The notes under the pieces were generated by a model. That model was given only the letters and a program-made list of their open reading frames with translations, searched no databases and had not been told where the DNA came from. Of a stretch of DNA of 64,000 nucleotides, positions 23,360 through 35,021 are shown one piece after another; position 1 is the stretch's first letter, and each line of letters starts with the position of its first letter. The translations under genes were made by a program, and so were the position numbers. Source of the stretch: Carettochelys insculpta (taxonomy: Eukaryota > Chordata > Testudines > Carettochelyidae); contig NC_134137.1 of assembly GCF_033958435.1 (NCBI RefSeq), positions 242,776,501 to 242,840,500 on the forward strand, read 5' to 3'.

Positions 23360-23832
23360 CTCACAAACATCTCTCAGCTCTCTTACGAGGGAAACTTGTA
23401 TAGCGTAAGGTAAAAGGATTCCTAAGACTAAATTTAATGGGGGAGGGACCAGATTTCACAGTCTATGATACACTTTTCATGTCCGTGAATTTGTTAAGCC
23501 TCTACTTATTATGAAGTCTCTAATCTATTTCATCCCCCATGTCTGTTTTTATGTAATTTCCAGAATGGTAACCATGAGTCATTCACTGAATTTCTTCAGG
23601 TTCCCCATGACAGACAGAAAGCCTTCTGTGTGTTTCATGGATGTCTTAAATTAAACAAGGAGGCATAGCATGACATATAGGGGCAATAAGGAAAGAAACG
23701 AGAGAAAATGAAAAGTCATTTTTAAGAACTATGATGCCATTTACCTCGGGATAGTCCTTCTAACTAGTTGCAGGGGCTCTCACAGGGCCCTCACTATCTT
23801 GCAGCATTGCCCTCCAAACATATCCAGAACAA

Positions 23833-24451
23833 CAAGAAGTCTTATGGCACCTTATAGAATATTTTGGAGCATAAGCTTTTGTGCGCAAAGACCCGCTTCA
23901 TCAGACGCATCTGATGAAGCAGGTCTTTACCCGCGAAAGCTTATGCTCCAAATTATCTGTTAGTCTATAAGGTGCCACAAGACTTTGGGTGCGTCTGCAC
24001 TTGCATTCCTCTTTTGAAAGGGGTATGCAAATGAGGTAAATCAAAAACGCAAATGATGCATAAATTTGCGTATTGGTACTTCATTTGCATATTCTAATTT
24101 CAAAAGAGCTTCTTTCAAAAGAAGAAAGCTAGTGTAGACACTGCTCTTTCAAAAGTAAACCCCATCTTCAAAAGAATCCTTCTTTCCTTTATTTAATGGG
24201 AAGATGGATTCTTTCAAAGATACGATTTACTTTCGAAAGAGCAGCATCTATACTAGTTTTCTTCTTTCAAAAGAAGCTCTTTCAAAATTAGAATGTGCAA
24301 ATAAGGTGTTGATATGCAAATTTATGCCTCATTTGCATTTTTGATTTACTTTATTTGCATACCTCTTTCAAAAGAGGAATGCAAGTGTAGACGCACCCTT
24401 CTTGTTGTTCTCAAAGCTACAGACTAACGTGGCTATCTCTCTGATACAAAC
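23833..24451. repeat. head-to-head pair of GTTAGTCT-family repeats, split by a MITE
   Basis: A truncated plus-strand copy (from AACAACAAGAAGTC, 23833-23908) meets a full minus-strand copy (23909-23985 plus 24401-24451) at CAGACGCATCTGATG, forming a near-perfect hairpin. The minus copy is interrupted by the MITE at 23986-24397. Confidence 0.8.
23986..24397. mobile_element. complete Harbinger-type fold-back MITE
   Basis: It begins TGGGTGCGTCTGCACTTGC and ends with the inverted GCAAGTGTAGACGCACC. CTT lies on both sides (23983-23985 and 24398-24400). Removing the element and one CTT restores the GTTAGTCT repeat seen next to it. Internal inverted AGTGTAGACACTGCTCTTTC and GAAAGAGCAGCATCTATACT motifs repeat the ends. 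Confidence 0.9.
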
Positions 24452-24842
24452 ATATCCACTGTTCCACTTCTGCAAACACTTGCATATATGCAAAACTTGA
24501 AATTTTGCAGCATTGCAGCCCATGCAAGGAGCTTTTATGAACATGAATCATACGCGTGATTTTAGCTTATACACTATGCAGGACCAGCTCCTCAGCTGGT
24601 GTAAATTACCATACCAATATAAACGGGCTGAGAATGGTGCAGATGGTCTGGGAAAAAGCACTGTGTAGGATTTGAATGGGAGAGATTGCAACAATTCAGC
24701 CAAAAATGTCTGTATTTATATCCCTTTTCATCCAAAACATGCAACCAACAGCAACCGGAATGTAAGGGTTCTAAGGTGAATTGGTTAGAACTGTACAGGA
24801 GATTTCATACACTGACCCAACTCCAACACTGAATATTAAATA

Positions 24843-25308
24843 CAGGTTGTACTGCCCTGGTCTGGCACCCTCAGGACCTGAGTGGTTCCAGACAAGGGCA
24901 TTTGCTGCATAAAGGAAAGTCAGGCCAGATGCCTGGAGGGGGAGCGCCCACTCCTGCATGGCTCCTCCTCCAGGGCTTCTGGGCTCCGTGCCATGCAGGA
25001 GGGGTGCCCGCAGTTGCGGGACAGCCTGTGGAGCTCAATGCCCAGCCAAGTCCCAGCCCAGGGGCTGCTGGGGTTCCCACAGCTGTGGAGCTGCCAGTGG
25101 GACTCTGCACCCCAGCCAGCTCCCAGCACTGGAGCTGCTGTGGTTCCCCCAGCTGGGTCCCTGGGGCTGGGGCTTGCAGCGAGGATCTGCACCCCAGTCA
25201 GCTCCCAGCTGCAGGACTGCCAAGGGTCCCAGCTGGAGTCCCAGCCTGTCCTGCCAGACAAGGGATGTTGTCAGATGAAAGAGTGCTGCATAAAGGAGTT
25301 TCAACCTA
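24843..25308. mobile_element. Tigger/pogo-like MITE
   Basis: It is flanked by TA. The left end CAGGTTGTACTGCC and the complement of the right end (GAGTTTCAACCTATA) are inverted and match the better preserved 63036-63346. The filler is CAGCTCCCAGC-rich. No transposase is present. Confidence 0.7.
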
Positions 25309-25310
25309 TA

Positions 25311-26023
25311 TTACTTTTTAATAGCTTCTTCTGTAAATATATTTGATATGTTTCTTTAACATGCAATTTTAAGAAATGAAAAGATTTTTCCTTTTGCTCA
25401 GCATTTTATAATAAACATAAAATGCCCTACAGATGGAGGGTGGGGGGAAATCACCCCATATGCCAGCATTATAGCTCTGCAAATTGAAAGAAAAATTCAT
25501 TGTAATTTCTTATTTTAAAACAGCAGAAACTTCAGTGCAACTCACCTCCTTATTTTACATTCATAGAAAATGAATATCCATATTCAACCATACTTCTTCC
25601 ATTATCTTTAAAACTTTGACCTTGCAGTGTCTTATTAAAATCAAAGCAAACAGGATCTAAAATGTGTATTTCATAACAAATCTTTTACAAAGTCTGAAGC
25701 CAAAAGAAGTGTTTAATGGGATTTTTTTCTTTAATTCAGATGGTAACAGTTTAAAACTCTTAACATTCAGTGCCAACAATGCAAACTATGCAGCACTTGT
25801 GTCAGTGAATGAGAACATGAAATAAAATTGAACGGAAAAAGCAGGGAACTAACAAGGATGTTTTCATTATTCCATCTAACAGGAAAAAATTAAAAGAAAA
25901 CTAACGTCAGTGATTAGTAAATTAATTTTTTTTTCCTGCATGCAGATTAGATGAATGATAGTGGGGGAGGCGTGAATGGGCAGAGAGGCTGAAAATGCTA
26001 AGGATAGTTTTGCAGTAAACAAC
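25311..26023. other. non-coding, nothing recognised
   Basis: Very AT-rich unique sequence without a recognised feature. Confidence 0.4.
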
Positions 26024-26369
26024 TCAGGCTTAGTCTACACTAGGAGATTAGGTTGAATTTAGGTGACTTGTGTTGAATTTCTAAAGAACCATTCCACACT
26101 ACAGGGGTCATTCCAATGACTTTCAGGGCTCCTAAGGTCAAACTTGCATTGTTGATCTTAGGGTAGAATAGATGGAGCGTGGTGAAATTCAACATTCTTG
26201 GCCTCCTCCTGGAGGTGTTCCATAGTGCCCCATTGTGACCACTCTGGACCACTTTCAGCTCTGCTGCTCTCCAGGTGTGCAGAAAGCAGCCTAGGAAAAA
26301 TTGAATTTCATTTTCTGCTTGGCCAGCACGGCAAGTGGGGCAGGCAAGCCCACCTCAGCAGCTTATCTG

Positions 26370-26960
26370 GCCACGGATTCCCAGGGTCACAGACGAGCTG
26401 CAGCATGGGGCGTGCAGGAGATCCTGGATCTCACTACTGGAAAATTTGGGTTGGAGAAACTAAGCAGCAGCAAAAGAACTGCAGACATATATGCCAAGGT
26501 CTCATAGGGCATGGAGGAAAAAGAATACATCAGGGACCCCCACAGCAGTGCCACATGAAAATAAAGGAGCTCAGGGAGGCATAACATAAAACAAAGGAAG
26601 AAAACAGATGTTCTGGGTCCTCACCACAAACATGCTGCTTCTATGAGCAGCTATATGGGATTCTAGGTAGTGACCCAACCACTGTCCCCAAAGAGTCTGT
26701 AAATACCTCTAAAGAGTTTCCTCAGGAAGCCTCTGGCTACAGCAAGGAGGACATGGTGGGGGAGGAAGAGAAGGAAGAGGACTATGGTCAGCAGGCAAAT
26801 GAAGCAGACTTTGGAAATAAAGGACGCTGTCTGCGAGCCCCTCTGATCCTCCCAATAAATGTTGAAGACTCACCAGAACCACCACTGGAGCTGGAGAAGC
26901 TGCCGCAGCAGCTGGGTCCACAAGGGCCAGAGGAGCCAGGTGGGCTGTGGTGGGGGAGAG
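26370..26960 (+). pseudogene. Harbinger Myb/SANT-like protein, decayed
   Basis: The plus strand reads AAAWGVQEILDLTTGKFGLE, then SSSKRTADIYAKVS, a stop near 26505, and after a frame change QQCHMKIKELREA and CCFYEQLYGILGSDP. This fits the trihelix/Myb-like domain found in Harbinger partners and in many annotated Myb/SANT-like or ZSCAN29-like proteins. The tail is acidic (EEEKEEDYG), as in this family. Several stops make it non-functional. Confidence 0.75.
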
Positions 26961-28859
26961 AAGTGCTCCTCCCACCAGCCCCATGTGTGTGGAGAATGTT
27001 GGTGCCCAGCCACCACAGTCTGCAAAGGCGCTGAGCAGCAGCCATGGTGTTGTCATCATCTGCCCGCTGGCAGGGTGGGGTTGGACACACACTACCTTTG
27101 TGTGGACAGCTCGGAGCCAGGGACTGGAGGAGTCGCAGCGCTGAGAGCTGCAGGAGCTGGAAGGAGCCAGGCTGGCGTTCAGCTCCTCTCCTGGTAATTG
27201 GGAGAAGGAGATGGAGGTGTGAGTGGAAGAATGAGGCAGGAGGGGGGAAGGGAAGTGGGGGCAGAGGACAGGAGTGAGTGGTGGGCTGGGAAGGTCAGTG
27301 CATCATCACACAGTATAACCATTCAGCTATAAAAGACTTTCGGCATTAACGGGCCCCCATCCCTCATTAGTCCGTTAAATAGAGGCTTTACTGTAATGCT
27401 ACAAGAGGACTAAGGCAGTTGGGTGTGATCTGTGATGGCTGCTGTACCTCCACTGCCCAGGGACCCCAGAACAACTTACTAATGCATCTGAGGATGGAGC
27501 ACTCATCCTCTTTGCACATCTCCAGAAAGCACTCAGACAGGTACTCTGCAATTCTTCTCATGAGGTTTCTGGGGAGGTCTGCCTTATTCTGACCTCCCTG
27601 ACAGGACACCTCTCCACACCAAGCCACCAATAGGCTGGTGGGGGAAGAAAAATTTTCGCTGTCCCAGCAGAGGGGGTCGTGCGGGAGAGAGACCACGCAG
27701 TGACCAAGAGAGCCAGGCACACAGCCACAGAGAGAACAGCATGAGCTGCTCCGCCATACCTGGACCACCATCCTCCTCCCTTCCCCAGGCTTCTGGGAGA
27801 AGATAAATTTTCACTGTCCCAGCCAAGGGGGCCAGGGGAAACCACATGGTGACCAGGAAAGTACAAGTTTCTCTGCCATGCCTTGACCACCCTCCTCCTT
27901 TCCCCAGGCTGCTGGGGGAAGGGAAATTTTCACTGTCCCAACCTAAAGGGTGGCAGGGAGACCATGTGGTGACTGACAGAATCAGGCACAAGTGGTAAAC
28001 ACCACTGCCACCCCCTGCAGACTCCTCCCCATCCATTTGCAACATGCACAGCTGCAGAAACTACTTTGCAATCATAGGTTTGAAAACATGCCCCCAGACT
28101 ATGTGTTACTGTAGTTGGAAGTGAACCATGTCAAACAGGTCCCTTAAGATCTCTGTATAGTACCTGCTGCACAGGGGATGCTTAAAAGCCAAAATTTGTC
28201 TTTGCATGGAGTACAGCCCCATTGTTTTTCACTGTTTATTCATGAAATTCTTTCGTGTACTGTTAAACTCATATAGTGTAAATGTATCTCCTTAATGTCT
28301 GGCCTTCACTCATGTTTTGTTACAATGTGCTCAACAGCAGGATCTTTGACCACCATACCCCTGCCCTGCTGGTAGACTGGCACAGATCCACAGGAGAAAA
28401 CGAACATTGGAAGATATGTTCAGAGAGCACATGGAAATCACCCACCTGAAGAGGGCAGCTATATGAGTGGAGGAGAACCATGCTGGAGGAGAGGCGGGCT
28501 GATTGGGAAGAAAGGAGAGTGGATCGTGAGGCAAGGACAAGCACAGAGTGTGAAATGGAGACCCAGAAAGATGTTGCAATTGATGAGGCAGCAAACAAGG
28601 CTCCTGCAGTGCCTGGTACAGGACCACAGAGCCCCATTGCAGCCCATGATCAATCAGATATCCTCCTCACCATGTTCCCTAACCTCCCCTCCCATTGGCA
28701 CCCCAGAATGTGTGGGGAGAGGGGGAATCTAGAGCAGCCTTGCATTCCACTCCCAGGGATGCTTCTCAGAGCAGAAGGCTGACATTGCCCCACCTGTGAC
28801 AGCAAAATGCCGCTGCTTACCCACACCCAAAGTCAATGGCATAAATTTCTTTGTTGTCC

Positions 28860-28868
28860 TCTGAATAA
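28860..28868 (+). terminator. possible poly(A) signal of the copy-2 Myb gene
   Basis: TGAATAAAA lies between the 3' ends of the two convergent remnant genes. The assignment is positional only. Confidence 0.3.
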
Positions 28869-28999
28869 AAACAATTGAGCTTAAGAGACCAGTGTCTTCA
28901 TTGGTTGTGTTGCATGAGGGAGCAGGGTTTACAGGCTTTACAGTTAAGCACACATGATTCAGGGGGACCTCCTTCAGAGCAACAGACATGACTGTCATA

Positions 29000-29716
29000 T
29001 TGCTGTCTGCTCATTCATAAAGCTGTTTTTCAAAGCCTCCCTGATTAACAGTGCCCTTAACTGTGCTCTCCTTATTGCCCTGGTGTCTGGCTGCTCATAA
29101 TTACCGGTCAGATGATCTGCCTCTGCCCTGCAGCCTGGCGTACAATTTTCCCCCTTTTTTCTCAACATAAATTATGGAGAGAACAGCAGGCTGCCACCAC
29201 AAAGGGAACATCGCCTTTAGTGAGGCCTACTCAAGTCAGGAGGATCCTGAACCTGGTTTTAAATGGCCAAATGCACATTCTACCACCAGCCTGCATTTGC
29301 TCAGCCTGTAGTTGAACATCTCCTTGCTCCAGTCCAGGCTGCCTGCCTGTGGCTTCATGAGCCAAGGGAGCAAGGGGTGAACTATTCACTCAGGATTACT
29401 ATTGGCACCTCCGCATCTCCAATGGTGATTTTCTGGTCTGGGAAGAAATTCCCATTCTGCAGCTTTCTGAACAGACAAGAGTTCCTAAAGATGAGTGTGT
29501 CATGTTCCTTTCCCAACCACCCCACACTGATGTCAATGAAACGGCCCTTGTGACCCACCAATGCCTACAACACCCTAGAGAAGTACCCCTTGCAGTTTAT
29601 GTGCTCTATGGCAACGTGGTCTGGTGCCATGATATGGATGTATGTTCCATCTACCGCCCTGCAGCAGTCAGGGAACCTCACCACAGCACAACCATCCATC
29701 ATGCCCTGCACATTTC
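29000..29716 (-). pseudogene. Harbinger transposase C-terminal part, decayed
   Basis: Minus-strand reading from 29716 downwards gives CRAVDGTYIHIMAPDHVAIE (first catalytic D), INCKGYFSRVL, GHKGRFIDISVGW and LFRKLQNGNFFPDQKITIG, with frequent stops after that. It is continuous with 30434-30720 once the nested MITE is removed. Confidence 0.78.
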
Positions 29717-29719
29717 CCA

Positions 29720-30430
29720 GGCTACATCTACACGTGAAGCCTACATCGAAATAGCTTATTTCGATGTAGCAACATCAAAATAGGCTATTTCGATGAATAA
29801 CGTCTACACGTCCTCCAGGGCTGGCAATGTCGATGTTCAACTTCGACGTTGCGCAGCACCACATCGAAATAGGCGCTGCGAGGGAACGTCTACATGCCAA
29901 AGTAGCACACATCGAAATAAGGGTGCCCGGCACAGCTGCAGACAGGGTCACAGGGCGGACTCAACAGCAAGCTGCTCCCTTAAAGGGCCCCTCCCAGACA
30001 CAGTGGCACTAAACAATACAAAATACACAGAGCCGACAACTGGTTGCAGACCCTGTGCCTGCAGCATGGATCCCCAGCTGCCGCAGCAGCAGCCAGAAGC
30101 CCTGGGCTAAGGGCTGCTGCCCACGGTGACCATACAGCCCCGCAGGGGCTGGAGAGAGAGCGTCTCTCAACCCCTCAGCTGATGGTCGCCATGGCGGACC
30201 CCGCTATTTCGAAGTTGCGGGACGCGCAACAACTACATGGTCCCTACTTCGACGTTGAACGTCGAAGTAGGGCGCTATTCCTATCCCCTCATGGGGTTAG
30301 CGACTTCGACGTCTCACCGCCTAACGTCGAAGTTAACTTCGAAATAGCGCCCGGCGCGTGTAGCCGTGACAGGCGCTATTTTGAAGTTAGTGCCGCTACT
30401 TCGAAGTAGCGTGCACGTGTAGACACGGCT
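29720..30430. mobile_element. young CpG-rich Harbinger MITE nested in copy 2
   Basis: CCA lies on both sides (29717-29719 and 30431-30433). The ends GGCTACATCTACACGTG and CACGTGTAGACACGGCT are inverted. The terminal motif recurs inside at 29800-29810, 29886-29896 and 30353-30369. CpG is dense, especially from 30180 to 30420 (many TTCGAAGT and GACGT units). A short frame starting at the ATG at 30066 (MDPQLPQQQPEALG) looks like the truncated beginning of a transposase ORF, so this is an internal-deletion derivative. Confidence 0.88.
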
Positions 30431-30433
30431 CCA

Positions 30434-30720
30434 GAGTCACTGTCTTTTGTACCAGAAGGGTATTGATTGCCTTTGCTACTTGGATCACAGCAGCCACTAT
30501 AGATTTGCCCCCTCTGAACTGATTTTTCACTCATTGGTAACTGTCTTGAGTTGCAAGTTTCCACAAAACTATTGCTACACACTTCTGAACTGTCAGAGCA
30601 GGTCTCATTGTAGCACTTTAGGGTGGCAGGAAAGAAATTCACGAAGTTCCATGAAAGTGGCCTTAGGCATGCAGAAATTTTGTAGCCACTGCTGATCATC
30701 CCATACCTGCAGAACAATGC
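30434..30720 (-). pseudogene. Harbinger transposase N-terminal part, decayed
   Basis: Minus-strand reading gives QWLQNFCMPKATFMELREFL, then further partly matching blocks with several stops. It matches the N-terminal helix region of the copy-3 transposase (RWLRNFRMSRHTFEEICHWL) in layout. Confidence 0.65.
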
Positions 30721-31299
30721 AGTCCCACCAATCTGAGCTTGTTTCGCGGCATCAAAACCTGTGCTCCGTTCTGCACAAAGGATCTAGTATCACCCCATTC
30801 TTTCTCTCCAGCGTCTCACATTCATATGTATCCATCCTCAGAGTCTTCATTCCTCTCATACCTGCATAGGCACGGCACATGCCACAGCACAATGTGGGAG
30901 GTGCTCATAATACTTACCAAAACAGTTTTAAGCTACAGGGGTTCCATACTAGCCTGGCAATGGTATTTGCATGGATATGGGAAAAGAGCATGAAAACAAT
31001 TTTTGCTGTTGCTTTCTAAAAGGAGGAGGAAGAGAGAAGTGCACTCTGGGATGCTGACCACTCACACCCACCACCATCTGCAGCACATTTTTGCCCTGTC
31101 ATGCACTGGGACAGAAACCCACAATGCAACAGGGCAGCAGGAACTGTGGGATAGGTACACACAAGGCATTGCTGACAAAGTTGAAGCTGGCAACACTAAT
31201 GTGCCAGTGGGGTTATGCACCCTCAACTTTGTTAAATTGGGTGCTAGAAAATTGACCTTAAGAAATTTGACCTAAGTTTGTAGTGTAGACATACCCTCA

Positions 31300-33631
31300 G
31301 GGTTTTGGGCGGGGATCAAGGGGATGGGAGAGTGGAGGTGGAGATATGCATAGTTTGTAGGGAACAAGTTCGACAAAACTCCTCAACACTTGCTTTCTCA
31401 GACAGAGCTATGGTCTCTCTAGTCTAATCTGTAATCTTCTCTGGCAACCTGATTTCTGCACTAGTCATGCTGCCGAGTTCTCCTGTTCTTGAAAGGTAGC
31501 AGCCACAAAAGGAATTAGTGAATCTTGGGGTTATATTACCTAGCAGATTTCCTTAAGTGATAAGAGCACTGGAGCACAACAGGACTAATCCTCAGCTCTG
31601 TCCCCATTATTTCAGTAGGGAGCCTCGAAAAGGATCATCCGCACAGCCCTTGGGAAAGAGCATCTGTGGAAGAAAAGACGCACTAACGCAGGAGCATCCT
31701 CCATCTTTTCATTGGCTGCAAAAACTCCAGAGAGAATAATCTTGCATACAATTTGCAGCGCAGAAGATTCTTTTTATAATAAAAGAGACAGAGATTTTGA
31801 AGTGAAGCATATGGCCCATAGCATGAGGGAAAGGCAAGAAAATAGTCTCCCAAAGATTGAAATATTTTCTGTATACTGGTGAGTGGCGATGTTTCAGGTT
31901 GCAATTTGTGACGCAGCAAGGCACAATGGTAAAGCTATAATTCTTTACATTTCAGTTTATACAGCCTATGTCACACAACCAACATGAGGCAGAGAAACAC
32001 TGGGATGAATTCACCAATCACAAGAGTCATTTGGCACTGCACACAAACATTCCTTTTATTTTTTACAAAACTGTCACTACACTCATTCAGTCTGAGGTGT
32101 GAATGTCAGATGGATTAGACAAACCACCCTCTTCCTGTTGTCACTCAGACCTTTGCTATTTGGGCACATGGGCAGGAAACTTAAGATCAATTACAATACC
32201 ACTGTAGTAGCTAGCAGGGGTGGGGAGCCTCCAGTCTGCACCTCAATTTCATCTAGCAAGCAGCAAATCTACAGAAGGGGCCAGCGTGTCCATGCTGCTT
32301 CTAGACACAGAGGAGGCCATGGCAAAGTTCTATGTGTTGCCCCAGCCCCCACCGGTCGGGGACCACAGCAAGCAGCACCTGCTAGGGTGGCATCTCAGGG
32401 TGTGGGAAGTAGGCACTGTGCACACATGCCTGGCTGGGCCTCCATTTAGGGGCTGGACATTGCCTCCCATCTAAGAGTGGTGTAGAGGCAGGGACCCTTC
32501 TGGGAGTGACCTCATTTAAGCCCCGCCCAGCTGAAGCCTGCAGGTTGAACTTCCTGCTCCTGGTCAGAACCACCCCCCACCATGCCCCATTTCCCTCTCA
32601 GGGACCACATTCAACACCCTAAGCCTCTGCCTGTGGCCAGAGCCCCCTCCCACTCTTTGGCCTCAGCTGAGGACCCCTCCTTCCCAAATCCCTCAGCCCC
32701 AGGCCCCTCCCCAAGCCTGCAACCCCATCCAGGGCCCTCACCCCTCTCACATCCTGGGTCCTCACTCCTATGCCCATCACAAGCACACACCCTGAATTAA
32801 TTTCTGGCTCCATCCCTGAGCCTTCACATACACCCTGTGGGAACTGCAGTTGGGAGCACCAGCTCACCTCACTGAAGGAGAAAGCCCCAAGCACCCCTGT
32901 GAGGCTGTCTGTGGACCCACAATTGTTTTTTTCTGGGGTCAGTAGCACCCCAACAGAAGAACTGTCCGTGCTCCAGAGCTAAGGGAATGACTGAGGTGGT
33001 TTTAATCAATAACATTAGCTAACTGTTTATTCACTACTATTAAAAGGCTAATTGCTATTTTATTTCAAGAGATGACAGACCCTACTAATAAACTGTCTGA
33101 AACATAACTCACTGCCCTGAAGGAAATACCCATTTCCACCCTTTTCGTGTTTTAGAGTATCTGGAATTCATTCAGATCTCAAATCAAATATGGTGTTTTT
33201 ATTCACTTGGGTGAAGTTGCTCTTGGCTTACACCAAGGTGCAATGCAACACAGTGGCTAAAGCACTGGAGCCTCCAAGAATGTACCACTGAGGCAGCTAT
33301 TGCCCCAGGTTGCCGGTACAATGAATCTTACAAGATCATCTGCCAGTGTGCGTAAATGTTCAGCTTTGGGAAGGAATATGTGATGTTAGTGTTGTTGTGC
33401 AAGGCTTTGGCTAGAAGGCTCTGAGTGCAGCCTGAGCATCTGCTCTCTCACTTGGGCTCTGCTTGAAGTCATTGTTTGAAGCAGAGTTGCCCTGTGGAAA
33501 CTGGCCCATGGTTTTGGTTAAAATTTCTGAAAGAGGGGATCAGTCTCCATGGTATTTGTGACCATCACAACTCCACAACTGGACTATCTATATAGACAAA
33601 AATACAGCATGTTACACTTAAGGCTTATCTA
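31300..33631. other. non-coding, with a GC-rich tract
   Basis: At 32210-32960 there is a GC-rich, C-rich tract that starts CAGGGGTGGGGAGCCTCCAG, like one end of a hAT MITE. A matching right end and an 8-bp duplication were not found. ORFs over it are composition artefacts. The remainder is ordinary non-coding DNA. Confidence 0.35.
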
Positions 33632-33900
33632 CACAGACACACTCAGGAGACATAAGAGTTCTATTCCTGGCTCTTCCATCAGCCTGCTGAGGGACACTGG
33701 GCAAATTACTGTGCCTCACTGTCGCCCGTCTGTAAAATGATTGGTCAACATTTTCCACCCTCACTTTGTTACACTGCTTATCTGTACATTCCAGTTTTCA
33801 AAGTAAGCTCTCAGGCAGTACTGCCCTCCTTTGTAAAATATTTTGAGAGGTTTGGATGTGAAGGACTATGTGGGGCTAAACATCTATATTATTGCTGAAA
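33632..33900 (+). repeat. MIR/CORE-like SINE
   Basis: The sequence reads GAGTTCTATTCCTGGCTCTTCC, then GGACACTGGGCAAATTACTG, TGCCTCACTGTCGCCCGTCTGTAAAATG, and later TTGTAAAATATTTTGAGAGG. This is the order of the MIR core and its L2-like tail. It is diverged and partly interrupted by a segment (33741-33815) also seen near 38960-39056. Confidence 0.7.
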
Positions 33901-33970
33901 ACACAGGTAAGTTAGGCTCTTTGGACCCGGCCATTTTCTCACACAAGTGCATTTTCCTTTGGCTTCACTA

Positions 33971-34227
33971 TGGGTACGTCTACACTAGGAACTAAATTTG
34001 AAGTTAACTTCAAAGTTAGGCACAATTTCGAAGTTCCATGATAGCCTTGAGAGTCTACACACATTTTCCCTTACTTCAAAGTAAAGGAGCCCAACTTGGA
34101 AGTCCTTACTCCATTCCCAGGAATGGAGTAATGCCCTACTTCAAAATTTAACTTCAAAGTAGGGTGTATATGACACTCAGCTTCAAAGGAAGCAACTTCC
34201 AAGTTATTTTTGTAGTGTAGACACAGC
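33971..34227. mobile_element. Harbinger-type MITE (TTCGAAGT-rich family), second copy
   Basis: It begins TGGGTACGTCTACACTAGG and ends GTAGTGTAGACACAGC. CTA lies on both sides (33968-33970 and 34228-34230). It is collinear with 5605-5847 and has internal GAGTCTACACACATTTTCCC. Confidence 0.85.
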
Positions 34228-34229
34228 CT

Positions 34230-34673
34230 AGGAGTTTCACCTATATAAGTCTGAGCAGAATCTGGCATTCCTTGTTAGTACAACTTTTCACTACTGACAA
34301 ATCTTGAAATGGACAGCACAGGAGTGTAAGAAACACGTAAACAACATAATTCAAATCCCAGCCTGTTAAAAAAAAATTCACAAATTTCCAAGAAACAGAA
34401 ATCTTTAAAGTGTGCCCAGCAAGTTTCAAACACCTACTTCATGCTTTTAACTACTGTACTCTGTTATTACGTGCCAGTGATATTATAAATTCATCAAAGT
34501 GTAGCCAGTAAGCCAGATGTTTTCAAGTAACACTAACAAACTGATATTCAGCGACACACAGCAGCTTTTGATGGGAGCTTTAAGATCAGGCCTACTCGGT
34601 CAACAGGAGAAGGAGTGTTACAGCCAAAGTGCTACAGAAGGGCTCTGGGTGGGAGGCAGAAAGACTACATCTG
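34230..34673. other. non-coding, nothing recognised
   Basis: Short unique AT-rich spacer between two mobile elements. Confidence 0.4.
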
Positions 34674-35021
34674 AGCTGGGTCTACATGTGAACGCCCTTG
34701 CAAAAGGGCAAAAATCGAAGTTCGGCGGTCGAAATAGCGGCTGTCAGAAGGGAGCACCTGCCACCATTACCGGATCGGCATTTTGATGCGCTCTTTTGAA
34801 GTGCTGCTGCAAGTCTTTTGAAAGAGAGCGTTCACACGGCTCCAAGCCCTCTTTCGAAAGAAGGGAGGCAGGAAACGCTGAGGATGGGGTCCCATGGCCG
34901 ACAAGCCCTTCCAGGTCTGCAGCCAGCTGCCCCCTTTAAAGGGCCCCTCCTTCCACCCTCCGCTCCACATGAGCCAAGTGTTGCCCAGCCTTTCCCAGCC
35001 CAGCAGAGCCCACCCGTGCCC

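Larger units (their letters stand above)
26027..31296. mobile_element. Two-gene Harbinger transposon, copy 2 (old)
   Basis: The left end GGCTTAGTCTACACTAGG and the complement of the right end (GGGTATGTCTACACTAC) are inverted. TCA lies on both sides (26024-26026 and 31297-31299). A Myb/SANT-like remnant on plus and a transposase remnant on minus converge. The copy is heavily mutated and CpG-poor, and is interrupted by a younger MITE (29720-30430). Confidence 0.82.

Noticed and set aside
24882..25346. 154-codon ORF
   Set aside because: Lies wholly within a Tigger-like MITE with CAGCTCC filler; composition artefact.
32210..32960. Complete hAT MITE
   Set aside because: One end motif (CAGGGGTGGGGAGCC) was seen, but no inverted partner and no 8-bp duplication.
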